From: an uncultured bacterium
Lineage (GTDB): Bacteria > Bacillota > Limnochordia > DTU080 > JAAYLA01
NCBI GenBank assembly: GCA_937983075.1
Contig: CALKAQ010000008.1
Span: forward strand, 5,622 to 69,621
Direction: 5' to 3'
Length of the DNA stretch: 64,000 bases
How positions within the stretch are numbered: the stretch's first letter is position 1; every line of letters begins with the position of its first letter. The position numbers and the translations under genes were made by a program. This document shows positions 1 through 7,879 of this stretch, one piece after another. The notes under the pieces were generated by a model. That model saw only the letters and a list, made by a program, of their open reading frames with translations. It had not been told where the DNA came from and did no database searches.

Positions 1-197
1 TGAAAGATCAGTGGGCAGCCACAGCATACAACACGTCGAATATTCGGTCAAGAGTTACACAGAGTTGCCATTTGCATCAACTGCCGCCTCGGATTAGGGG
101 TAAACCCCTATTGTCGGACGCATTCAATTCCGTTAAGTTTGAAGCGGAAAATGTAGGAAGCCACGCTGCAAGCCGCTTCCATGGAGGTTTATGTTTC

Positions 198-1751
198 GTG
201 CACACACGTTTGCTAAGGCACAGGCAAGCCCTCTGCTTGCTTGCTTCGATCGTTTTCATCAGCTTCGTGCCTGCCGCAATGGCAAGCGGCGAAGTGCAAG
301 AGATCATCTTGCTGCACACCAATGATCTCCATGGCTATCTGCTCCCCTTCGTGGTGGACGGTGAAACACGTGGAGGGTTCGCTCGCTTGGCGAGCGTCGT
401 CCGAGCATATCGTCATGAATATCCCGATCAAGTCCTTTGGCTTGATGCCGGCGATGCGTGGCACGGATCCAACCTCGCTAACTTCACGGTCGGCAGGTCC
501 GTCGTCGATGTACTGAACGTCGCCGGTCTCGACATCATGGTCTTGGGCAATCACGAATTCAATTTCACTCAACAAGACGTGCTGGACCGTGTTTCCGAAG
601 CGGCCTTTACCGTATTGGCGGGCAATGTCGTCGTAGCGGAAACCGGCGAGACGTTTCTTCCCGCCACCACGCTCGTTGACGTCGGCGGCGTTGCCGTCGG
701 CATCCTCGGGTTGGTGAGTCCGGACACGCCCACTTTGAGCCACCCACGAAACTCGGAGGGTTTGGAGTTTCTCGATCCGATCGTCGCCGCTCGGTCATTG
801 GCCGCGCAGCTGGCCAATGACGTGGACCTCGTCATCGCCGTCACACACATCGGCTTGGAATACGATCGCCTGTTGGCTGAAGCGGTGCCTGAAATCGACG
901 TCATCGTATCCGGCCATTCACATACACAGCTCGATGAGCCTGAAGTTGTGGCCGGGACACTGATTGTGCAGGCGTTTGAGTGGGGCAAATATCTTGGCGT
1001 GCTTCACCTCGTTGTCGATGCCGAAGGCATTGTCGATTACGACGGCTACCTCGTCCCCATCACTGCCGAAATTCCGGAAGAACCTGCAGTTGCTGCAGCC
1101 ATTGCCGAATGGCAAGCACATCTCGACGCTCGCCTCAACGCCGCTATCGGCGAAACGCTGGTGGATCTCGATGCCGACGCCGTGCGCATACGGGAGTCCA
1201 ACTTGGGCAATGTGATGGCTGACCTCATGCGTGAGCATATCGGCGCAGACATAGCTTTCATCAACAGCGGTGCCATTCGCCGCTCCATACCGGCCGGCCC
1301 GATCACTTTCGGCGATATTTACGAAGTACATCCGTTTCACAACACGATTGTCGGGCTTGAACTCAAGGGAGAGCAAATCCTCGCGGCATTGGAAAACAGC
1401 GTGCTGCATTATCCAGAGACCAGCGGACGTTTCCTCCAAGTTTCGGGACTGAGTTATGCGTTCGATCCAAACAAACCGCCGGGTGAACGCGTCATCTCGG
1501 TGCGCATTCATTCGGCGACGGATCATCCTGACGGCGAACCGCTGCGCCTCGACCGAGTGTACCGCGTGGCCCTTCCCGACTTCATCGCCGTAGGCGGCGA
1601 CGACTATGACATGTTCGCCGACAGTCCGGTGTTCTTCGGTTCGCCCACCGAAGGGGGCGCCTACTTATGGGATATTCTTGCAAGTTATATCGAGTTGGCG
1701 TCGCCCATTAAGCCCGAAGTTGAAGGCCGAATTCAAATCATCGCCGACTGA
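198..1751 (+). CDS. Secreted 5'-nucleotidase / UshA-like metallophosphoesterase
   Basis: Extracytoplasmic hydrolase that removes phosphate from nucleotides or related esters. The metallophosphoesterase motifs follow the signal peptide in the usual order: HTNDLHG, LDAGDAWHGS, GNHEF and GHSHT, which supply the two-metal centre. A C-terminal 5'-nucleotidase domain follows with FINSGAIRR and GGDDYDMF. The open frame begins upstream near 72, but I prefer GTG at 198: GGAGG lies ten bases before it, and it gives a clean signal peptide (HTRLLRHRQ, then a hydrophobic run ending AAMASG). That makes 517 residues, within the usual family range. The gene stands alone, followed by a strong hairpin. The exact substrate cannot be read from sequence; nucleotide salvage is the likely role. 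Confidence 0.88.
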   Translation: MHTRLLRHRQALCLLASIVFISFVPAAMASGEVQEIILLHTNDLHGYLLPFVVDGETRGGFARLASVVRAYRHEYPDQVLWLDAGDAWHGSNLANFTVGRSVVDVLNVAGLDIMVLGNHEFNFTQQDVLDRVSEAAFTVLAGNVVVAETGETFLPATTLVDVGGVAVGILGLVSPDTPTLSHPRNSEGLEFLDPIVAARSLAAQLANDVDLVIAVTHIGLEYDRLLAEAVPEIDVIVSGHSHTQLDEPEVVAGTLIVQAFEWGKYLGVLHLVVDAEGIVDYDGYLVPITAEIPEEPAVAAAIAEWQAHLDARLNAAIGETLVDLDADAVRIRESNLGNVMADLMREHIGADIAFINSGAIRRSIPAGPITFGDIYEVHPFHNTIVGLELKGEQILAALENSVLHYPETSGRFLQVSGLSYAFDPNKPPGERVISVRIHSATDHPDGEPLRLDRVYRVALPDFIAVGGDDYDMFADSPVFFGSPTEGGAYLWDILASYIELASPIKPEVEGRIQIIAD

Positions 1752-1761
1752 GCATCGAAAT

Positions 1762-1792
1762 GGCATCTTCAGGCCGTCGGCCTGAAGATGCC
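1762..1792 (+). terminator. Hairpin after the 5'-nucleotidase gene
   Basis: A perfect 14-base-pair inverted repeat with a three-base loop lies ten bases past the stop codon. No T-run follows on the plus strand, so it may be a weak terminator or an mRNA-stabilising hairpin. Confidence 0.45.
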
Positions 1793-1869
1793 GATCGGCA
1801 AAAAGACCGCGGGATGCCCACCGACGATCAGCGTCGCATACTCGGCCGTGGCGGCGTATAGAATCTAGT

Positions 1870-2916
1870 ATGAAAAACGGCCGATTGTCTCCCTTTCGAG
1901 TGGCGAGTTTATATGTTGGGACCGTTGTCGGTGCCGGATTTGCATCTGGACAAGAAGTTCTCCAGTTTTTCGGTCACCATGGCATGTCCGGATTTTGGGG
2001 CCTTGCGATTGCAACGGTCCTTTTTGTTGTTTTTGGGGCGATGACTTTCGTGCTCGGTCACCGTCTGCGTGCGACATCCCACCTTGAAGTGGTGCAGCAC
2101 GGCGGTGGGAGTTGGCTCGGCACCGTCATCGATGCGATGATTACGTTTTTTCTGCTCGGATCTTTCAGCGCCATGGCAGCCGGCGCCGGTGCCGTATTTC
2201 ACGAGCAGTTTGGTTTACCAGCAGTCTTGGGCAGCCTTGCCTTGTCCACCTTGAGTGTTCTCACGGTATTGATGGGGATTCAAGGGGTCGTGTCAGCGAT
2301 CAGCTTTGTTGCGCCCTTTCTCATCGGTTCCGTTCTTCTGATCAGCGCCTTTTCCATCGCGCAAAATCCGATCGACTGGAACTGGTATCAGCCCCAAAGC
2401 GCATCCGTGCCGTTCTGGCCTCTCGCCGCCATAATTTATGCGTCGTACAACATGGTTTTTGCCATCCCGATTTTGGCTCCGGCAGGAACCTTGAGTGATG
2501 AACATTCGTTAAAGAAGGGAGCCTTGTTCGGCGGCATCGGTCTCGGCTTGGCGGCGCTGATCATTCAGCTTGGCATGCTGTCGGCTATGCCCGAAGCGAG
2601 TCGGTACGACGTTCCCATGCTGCTCTTGGCAAGCCGAGTTTTCGGTGCATTCGCCCCGATATACAGCATCGTCCTGTTAGCCGAGGTGTACACCACGGCA
2701 ATCGGCAGCTTGTATGGATTTGTCGCCCGAGTTACGGCTGGGAACAAGGCACTCTTCTCAGTCGCAACACTTGGCACCGGACTCGTCGGATTTACCGGCA
2801 GCCTGATTGGATTTTCGAACATTGTAGGCAAGGTGTATACGGCAATCGGCTATGCGGGTATTTGCCTTCTCATTCCACTGGTCGCAGCGTCGGTGAAAAG
2901 TCAAGGGAGCAGGTAA
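1870..2916 (+). CDS. YkvI-family membrane protein (permease-like)
   Basis: Integral membrane protein of 348 residues with about ten hydrophobic helices. The N-terminal stretch GTVVGAGFASGQEVLQFF is the hallmark of the YkvI family, which belongs to the amino-acid/polyamine/sodium-symporter fold superfamily. Family members are probably secondary transporters, but their substrates are unknown to me. Length is typical. No clear Shine-Dalgarno sequence precedes the ATG. It is transcribed alone and its 3' end faces the minus-strand genes at 3.1-4.0 kb. Confidence 0.8.
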   Translation: MKNGRLSPFRVASLYVGTVVGAGFASGQEVLQFFGHHGMSGFWGLAIATVLFVVFGAMTFVLGHRLRATSHLEVVQHGGGSWLGTVIDAMITFFLLGSFSAMAAGAGAVFHEQFGLPAVLGSLALSTLSVLTVLMGIQGVVSAISFVAPFLIGSVLLISAFSIAQNPIDWNWYQPQSASVPFWPLAAIIYASYNMVFAIPILAPAGTLSDEHSLKKGALFGGIGLGLAALIIQLGMLSAMPEASRYDVPMLLLASRVFGAFAPIYSIVLLAEVYTTAIGSLYGFVARVTAGNKALFSVATLGTGLVGFTGSLIGFSNIVGKVYTAIGYAGICLLIPLVAASVKSQGSR

Positions 2917-3112
2917 TCTACACTTGCTTCAAGACAACCTTCACAATCATCCAAATTCACGACTTGCATGAAGGCACGTTGTGCACTTTGTGTGCGCAGA
3001 GAGGGCAGCCACTCCCCAACCATTGCAGCCGTATCGATGGGCGCCATAACGCCCCGCAATTTGAGGATGCTGCCCGCTCCATGTAGCAATCTTCCATTTC
3101 CTCAAGCGTCAA
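2901..3112 (-). other. Possible small or decayed ORFs downstream of the 53-residue membrane gene
   Basis: On the minus strand an AGGAGG lies at about 3123-3128. It precedes two overlapping frames: one TTG-initiated from 3112 to 2957 (51 residues), the other TTG-initiated from 3089 to 2901 (62 residues, with a CEGC pair). Neither resembles a family I know and their frames conflict, so this may be a decayed gene. The second overlaps the end of the ykvI gene by 16 bases. Confidence 0.2.
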
Positions 3113-3141
3113 AGAAAGCCAATCCTCCTGCGACGCACATA

Positions 3142-3303
3142 TTATCGCCGCTTCGAGGTATTGTCCGGCGACGTGTTCATAGCAATGCGCCGAAGCAAAT
3201 AGATCACATAGATCACTGCCGCAGGTATGGCAAGAGCAAGCACAACATTGATCAACGATAGAAGGAATAAGCCCAAATCCAAAGCGATGGACTTCTCGAA
3301 CAT
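3142..3303 (-). CDS. Small single-pass membrane protein, 53 residues
   Basis: Short gene starting at ATG 3303, twelve bases after the stop of the MliC-like gene, with an AAGGTG ribosome site, so the two are very probably co-transcribed. The product begins MFEKSIALDLG and continues with about 28 hydrophobic residues (LFLLSLINVV, then ALAIPAAVIYVIYLL). It ends in a basic, polar tail (RRIAMNTSPDNTSKRR). This pattern fits a one- or two-pass membrane peptide with a cytoplasmic tail. No family is recognised. It may anchor or help export its neighbour, but that is inference from position only. Confidence 0.55.
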   Translation of the reverse strand: MFEKSIALDLGLFLLSLINVVLALAIPAAVIYVIYLLRRIAMNTSPDNTSKRR

Positions 3304-3315
3304 CCGTTTCACCTT

Positions 3316-3966
3316 CTATAGGTACCGTCCGCAGCCAACATAGCGCGGCGATTGGCCAACTCCAAATGAAATCGTTACAAAAGTTGGAAACCCTTCGCCG
3401 CTCATCGCATCATAACACGCTTGTTCCTGAATCGTCACCGTTATATCGAGTGGAGACAAAGGTTGCACGGTCCGGTATATTCTTGTCTTCGTGAAATAGT
3501 TGACCTGCATCGAGCCAATGGGTGTCTTAATTTCCGTCGCGCCATAATCCAGCGTCAATTCGATGCGCTCGTCGCCCCATATTACTAATATCCAGCCGGG
3601 TTCCTGTCCAATCGCCCGAAAGCTGGCACCTGCCCGCTTGGCTTTTTCCCACGGATCGATGGAAGGATCGACGACCCTCAGCGCATATGTTGCGCGATTG
3701 AACTCAAACACGGCTTCTTCGCCATCGTGCCAAAATGTTGTGGCGCCTGACGTATACTTCGCGCCGGAGGCTGCACTCACTCGGGGCAAAATCATCTCCG
3801 TTCCATCGGAGATGACAATCCGTACTTCTTCCTCACCGAAATATGCAGTCAACCGCATGTGGTCCGAAACAAACGTCACGCCGCTATCGTCGGCAATGGC
3901 ACCGATGGAACAAGCGATGATGACGAGGCACAGCGTGAGCAGTCGCGTGATATATCTCCGAATCAT
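3316..3966 (-). CDS. Secreted MliC-like / COG3650-domain protein
   Basis: A signal peptide (MIRRYITRLLTL to CSIGAIA) is followed by a region resembling the MliC domain of C-type lysozyme inhibitors: ISDGTEMILPRVSAASGAKY, then FWHDGEEAVFEF. A second region resembles the COG3650 domain: FRAIGQEPGWILVI, ELTLDYGATEIKTP, then CYDAMSGEGFP and GCGRYL. I know this two-domain pairing mainly from periplasmic proteins of Gram-negative bacteria, so it is unusual beside Bacillota genes. ATG 3966 is chosen as start because a GGGGG tract sits just upstream; TTG 3981 and ATG 3972 are possible. It heads a short operon with the 53-residue membrane gene. Lysozyme inhibition is a family property, not shown here. 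Confidence 0.65.
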   Translation of the reverse strand: MIRRYITRLLTLCLVIIACSIGAIADDSGVTFVSDHMRLTAYFGEEEVRIVISDGTEMILPRVSAASGAKYTSGATTFWHDGEEAVFEFNRATYALRVVDPSIDPWEKAKRAGASFRAIGQEPGWILVIWGDERIELTLDYGATEIKTPIGSMQVNYFTKTRIYRTVQPLSPLDITVTIQEQACYDAMSGEGFPTFVTISFGVGQSPRYVGCGRYL

Positions 3967-4182
3967 GGACATTGCCCCCAATGAGTACTCATGTCAAATG
4001 GGCGAGATGCGCTCTCACCGGGGCCGCACGCACGCAAAGCCGCAATTTCTCCTTTTCTAAATCTTACCGGAGATGTTCCGTCTTATCAAGCTTGCGCTTG
4101 ACCGAATGAGATCACGCCGGATCGAACCGAAACGACGGAATGATCACCTCGAGACATTTCATACCATCTCTGTTTTATATGT

Positions 4183-4188
4183 TATAAT
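4183..4188 (+). promoter_or_regulatory. Putative -10 box of the lemA-htpX operon
   Basis: A consensus TATAAT sits 33 bases before the lemA start in an AT-rich stretch. No convincing -35 hexamer lies at 16-18 bases, so the assignment rests on the -10 alone. Confidence 0.35.
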
Positions 4189-4221
4189 TAACCGTATATT
4201 TTCTCGGGGAGGTCGTATGCA

Positions 4222-4770
4222 ATGATATGGATTGTCGTTGGAATTGTTGCGCTGATCGCCATCATTTGGATTGCACAATACAACAGTCTCGTGAAGCTGA
4301 GCAATTGGGTGGAAGAAAGCTGGGCTCAAATTGGCGTCCAATTGAAGCGGCGCTATGACTTGATTCCGAATCTCGTCGAAACGGTCAAGGGTTATGCCAA
4401 ACACGAACAAGAGACCTTGCAGCGCGTGATTGAAGCACGGAACAAATTGTTCACCGGCAATGCCTCGCGAGCGGAACAAATGGAAGCCAACGATGAACTG
4501 AGCGGGATGCTCAAAAACATCTTCGCTTTGTCCGAATCGTATCCGGAACTGAAAGCCCACGAAGGCTTTACAAAGCTGCAAGAACAACTCGAAGGCACCG
4601 AGAACAAAATTGCGGCGGCACGCCAGCTTTACAACCGGACCGTCATGCAGTACAACACGAAAACGCAATCGTTTCCGAGCAACATCATCGCTTCCGTCCA
4701 CGGTTTCACCCGGAAAGAAATGCTGCAGACATCTGAGGCTGAGCAGCAAAACGTTCAAGTGAAGTTTTGA
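4222..4770 (+). CDS. lemA: LemA family protein
   Basis: Membrane-anchored coiled-coil protein of 182 residues. One N-terminal membrane helix (IWIVVGIVALIAIIWI) is followed by the family signature around WAQIGVQLKRRYDLIPNLVE and the conserved YN(R/K)TVMQYN segment near the C terminus. GGGGAGG precedes ATG 4222 by nine bases; an earlier ATG at 4216 meets a stop after two codons. It is followed within 12 bases by htpX. The lemA-htpX pairing is widespread and suggests an envelope quality-control role. The biochemical activity of LemA is not established. Confidence 0.92.
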   Translation: MIWIVVGIVALIAIIWIAQYNSLVKLSNWVEESWAQIGVQLKRRYDLIPNLVETVKGYAKHEQETLQRVIEARNKLFTGNASRAEQMEANDELSGMLKNIFALSESYPELKAHEGFTKLQEQLEGTENKIAAARQLYNRTVMQYNTKTQSFPSNIIASVHGFTRKEMLQTSEAEQQNVQVKF

Positions 4771-4781
4771 GGAGGAGCTTC

Positions 4782-5690
4782 ATGCTGCTGCACGCCCAGA
4801 TTGAATCGAACAAGCGCAAAACGTGGCTGATTGCCGGAGGATTTCTGGTCTTTTTTGCGCTGGTTGGCGCCAGTGTCGGCTTGCTGTGGTTCGACAACCC
4901 CGTTGGCGGCATTGTTCTTGCCGTGATCTTCGGCGGCATCTACATTGCCATCATGATGGCCACGGGCACCAAAGTCGTCATGGCGATGAACAGCGCACGG
5001 GAAATTCGCTCGGAAGATGAAAACCCCTTCTTGTGGAACACCGTTGAGAGTCTGACCATCGCTGCCCGCTTGCCGATGCCGAAAATCTACATCATTGAAG
5101 ATCCGAGCCCCAACGCATTTGCAGCCGGGATGTCACCCAAAAACGCCGCTGTCGCTGTCACAAGGGGTCTGCTTGACCGTTTGAACCGCCAAGAAATCGA
5201 AGCCGTGTTGGCTCACGAAGTGGCACATATCAAAAACTTCGACGTGCGCATTGCCACTACGGCCATTGCACTGGTTGCGGTCATCAGCGTTTTGAGCGAC
5301 ATGGTCATGCGCTCCATGTGGTACAGTTCCCTCGGACGGTCCCGCAACCGCAGAAACAGCAGACAGGATAACCATCCGGTCATGATGATCATCGCTTTGC
5401 TCGTTCTTGTCATCGCTCCGCTTGTCGCGGTGCTCATTCAGCTGGCGTTGTCACGCAACCGCGAATACTTGGCCGACGCAAGCGGTGCCGAGCTTTGCCG
5501 CAATCCTATGGCCTTGGCTTCGGCGCTGCGAAAAATCAGCGGCATCGACGAACCCGTACGTCGCATGGCACCATCGTGTGCTGCATTGTATTTCGCAGAC
5601 CCGACCAAGAAAAAGCGCTCGAGAACAAACCTTTTCTCGACGCATCCCCCAGTCGAAGAAAGGATTCGGCGGCTCGAACAGATGATGTAA
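4782..5690 (+). CDS. htpX: Membrane zinc metalloprotease HtpX
   Basis: M48-family protease that degrades misfolded membrane proteins. Two N-terminal helices (about residues 15-55) are followed by the zinc motif HEVAH in VLAHEVAHIKNFDVR, two more helices, and NREYLADASGAEL supplying the third metal ligand. The end, FSTHPPVEERIRRLEQM, is typical. The frame is open from TTG 4767, but AGGAGG at 4770-4775 fits ATG 4782, giving 302 residues. It sits 11 bases after lemA, clearly one operon. I see no direct sign of stress regulation upstream. Confidence 0.93.
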   Translation: MLLHAQIESNKRKTWLIAGGFLVFFALVGASVGLLWFDNPVGGIVLAVIFGGIYIAIMMATGTKVVMAMNSAREIRSEDENPFLWNTVESLTIAARLPMPKIYIIEDPSPNAFAAGMSPKNAAVAVTRGLLDRLNRQEIEAVLAHEVAHIKNFDVRIATTAIALVAVISVLSDMVMRSMWYSSLGRSRNRRNSRQDNHPVMMIIALLVLVIAPLVAVLIQLALSRNREYLADASGAELCRNPMALASALRKISGIDEPVRRMAPSCAALYFADPTKKKRSRTNLFSTHPPVEERIRRLEQMM

Positions 5691-5877
5691 TCCTCCGCAG
5701 CTGAAACCGCCACCGGCCCTCATGCCTTTTGCCTGGACAGTTGTCGCCAAGTTTTCCAACTGCCTCCGCGAATGACCGACTTCCTAAAGGGAACGAATAA
5801 AGGCGGAAACGTCAGTCAGCACATCCACTGTGTTCATCCCGGATGCAAGTGTCGCTGACGCAAGGGGAGGTTTTTCC

Positions 5878-6078
5878 ATGTCAACCGGTCTTTGGGTTGC
5901 ACTGCTTGGTATCATTGTGTCGTACATCGGCTGGTCTGCGGTGCAGGGCGAGCTCGGTGCTGGAATCTTGGGTTTCGGTTTGGCGCACATTGTACTCGGG
6001 CTGTTGGATGCCGCCTTCAATCGTGCATCTATCCATAACACCAATCGCAATGAAGTCAGCAACGAACATCACGAGTAA
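5878..6078 (+). CDS. Small membrane protein, 66 residues, unknown function
   Basis: Start ATG 5878 is supported by a strong GGGGAGG eight bases upstream; the frame continues open further 5' but without a ribosome site. The product has two glycine-rich hydrophobic segments (GLWVALLGIIVSYIGW and GAGILGFGLAHIVLGLLD) and a polar, Asn/His-rich tail (NTNRNEVSNEHHE). No family recognised. It stands between htpX and the end of the pyr operon, whose terminator lies just past its stop. Confidence 0.6.
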   Translation: MSTGLWVALLGIIVSYIGWSAVQGELGAGILGFGLAHIVLGLLDAAFNRASIHNTNRNEVSNEHHE

Positions 6079-6128
6079 AACAAAACCCCGGGGGTGCGCA
6101 CTGCGTTTGGTTCCGCCAACCCTCGGGG
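6076..6128 (-). terminator. Rho-independent terminator of the pyr operon
   Basis: Read on the minus strand, CCCCGAGGGT pairs with ACCCCCGGGG (nine of ten pairs) across a 23-base loop and is followed by TTTTGTTTTA. It begins 19 bases after the pyrD stop. Confidence 0.75.
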
Positions 6129-6146
6129 ATGACTTGCGTCGAAACG

Positions 6147-7070
6147 TCAGCCGTTGTCCGCCTGGCTGTGAGCTGCGCCGACAAGCTGCTCGTACGGAAT
6201 GCCTGTCTGCTCCACATATGCCTGCAGGCCCCGTACGACTTCCGGTGCAGCGTACGGCTGTGTGAAATTCGCCGTACCCACTGCAACCGCTTTCGCACCC
6301 GCCAGCACGAATTCAGCGGCGTCTTGCCATTGCATGATGCCGCCCATGCCTATGATAGGTACCGACACCGCCTCATACACTTGCCATACCATGCGCAAGG
6401 CGATGGGCTTAATCGCCGGGCCCGACAAACCGCCAAACGTATTGGCGAGCACCGGGCGCCGCCTGTGAATGTCGATCGCCATACCCAAAAACGTGTTGAC
6501 AAGTGAAATGGCGTCAGCACCGGCTTCTTCCACCGCCCGTGCCATTTCGGCGATATCGGTGACATTGGGCGACAGCTTTGGAATGACCGGACGGCTGCTC
6601 ACTGCCTTCACGGCGGCCACAACTTCCGCCGCCGAGCGCGGATCGCTGCCGAACTGAATGCCGCCTTCTTTAATGTTCGGGCACGATATATTGATCTCGA
6701 TCGCGTCGATGCCTTCGGCTTCTTCCAACCGCTGCGTCACACCGACATATTCTTCGATGCTGCGCCCGATGATGTTGACGAAGATGCGCGTATCATACTG
6801 ACGCAAGAATGGCAAATCGTGCTTGAGGAAATGATCGACGCCCGGGTTTTGCAAACCGATGGCGTTTAACATGCCTGCGTGGGTTTCAGCGATGCGCGGC
6901 ACCGGGTTGCCTCGCCACGGTTCGAGCGATACGCCCTTGACCATAATGCCGCCGATCAGCGAAAGATCGTAGAACTCACTGTATTCCCGCCCGTACCCAA
7001 ACGTGCCCGAGGCGACGAGGACCGGATTGTTCAGCCGAATTCCGGCAAGCTCGATGGCGAGATCGCTCAT
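6147..7070 (-). CDS. pyrD: Dihydroorotate dehydrogenase B, catalytic subunit
   Basis: FMN enzyme oxidising dihydroorotate to orotate, class 1B, which passes electrons through PyrK to NAD+. The 307-residue product shows LVASGTFGYG near the start, EINISCPNIKEGG containing the catalytic cysteine, KLSPNVTD, and GGLSGPAIKP. Start ATG 7070 overlaps the pyrK stop by four bases (ATGA), implying coupled translation; the longer open frame to 7199 lies inside pyrK. It is the last gene of the operon and looks fully functional. A class 1B type is consistent with the adjacent iron-sulfur subunit. Confidence 0.95.
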   Translation of the reverse strand: MSDLAIELAGIRLNNPVLVASGTFGYGREYSEFYDLSLIGGIMVKGVSLEPWRGNPVPRIAETHAGMLNAIGLQNPGVDHFLKHDLPFLRQYDTRIFVNIIGRSIEEYVGVTQRLEEAEGIDAIEINISCPNIKEGGIQFGSDPRSAAEVVAAVKAVSSRPVIPKLSPNVTDIAEMARAVEEAGADAISLVNTFLGMAIDIHRRRPVLANTFGGLSGPAIKPIALRMVWQVYEAVSVPIIGMGGIMQWQDAAEFVLAGAKAVAVGTANFTQPYAAPEVVRGLQAYVEQTGIPYEQLVGAAHSQADNG

Positions 7071-7879
7071 CCGAAATATACCTCCTCCGCCGAAAAGACC
7101 GGCCCTTCCTTGCACACCCGCTGGTATTCGGTCGAACCGTCGCCGTTGCGAATGGGCACTACGCAGGACAGACATGCACCGACACCACAGCCCATCCATT
7201 CTTCCAATGCGAGTTGTGCCGGAACACCATAGCGTTTGGCCATCGAAGCAACCGCGGCAAGCATGGGATACGGTCCGCAGGCGTAAATGGCGTCGATTTC
7301 ACCCGCTCGCAGCAAGGGCTCCAGTGCGTCCGTCACCAACCCTTGGCGCCCTAAACTGCCATCCACCGTAGTCACTTCCACCTGAATGCCGAGCTCCGCC
7401 ATGTCGTTGTGGCAAATGGCCAGCCGTGCCTCGTTGAAACCGAGAATCGCCCGTACATCGCCATGATGGATGAGCACTTTTTGCGCCCAAAGAAACAGCG
7501 GAGGCACACCGACGCCGCCGCCGACCAATGCCGGGCGGCTGCCGGGCAGCAGCGAAAAACCTTTGCCCAAAGGTCCGATGATGTCGAGCTGATCGCCCTT
7601 CTGCAAACGAGAAAGGATGCGTGTTCCCCGGCCGACCGTCCGGTACAGCAAGCTGTACGATCCATCGGGAAACCGGCGATACAAGCTAAAAGGACGCCGC
7701 AGCAACGGATCGAAACGGTCCGCACCGGAGACCGACACATTCATAAACTGGCCGGGCGCCGTCCGTTCAAAAACCGGATGCGGCTCCAAAATCAGTTCAA
7801 AATGTTCATCGGCGACAGCGTGCTGCGCTGCAACGCGTACAACGAATTGTTCCGGCGGCAAGGCGCTCCCCTCCTTCAC
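7067..7879 (-). CDS. pyrK: Dihydroorotate dehydrogenase B, electron-transfer subunit
   Basis: Carries FAD and a [2Fe-2S] cluster and moves electrons from PyrD to NAD+. RPFSLYR is the FAD-binding motif, GGGVGVPPLFLWA fits the nucleotide-binding loop, and the cluster ligands lie in EEWMGCGVGACLSCVVP followed by VCKEGPVF (spacing C-x4-C-x2-C-xn-C). The 270-residue length is normal. Its ATG overlaps the carA stop by four bases. All expected residues are present, in contrast to carA and the pyrC-like gene of the same operon. Confidence 0.94.
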   Translation of the reverse strand: MKEGSALPPEQFVVRVAAQHAVADEHFELILEPHPVFERTAPGQFMNVSVSGADRFDPLLRRPFSLYRRFPDGSYSLLYRTVGRGTRILSRLQKGDQLDIIGPLGKGFSLLPGSRPALVGGGVGVPPLFLWAQKVLIHHGDVRAILGFNEARLAICHNDMAELGIQVEVTTVDGSLGRQGLVTDALEPLLRAGEIDAIYACGPYPMLAAVASMAKRYGVPAQLALEEWMGCGVGACLSCVVPIRNGDGSTEYQRVCKEGPVFSAEEVYFG

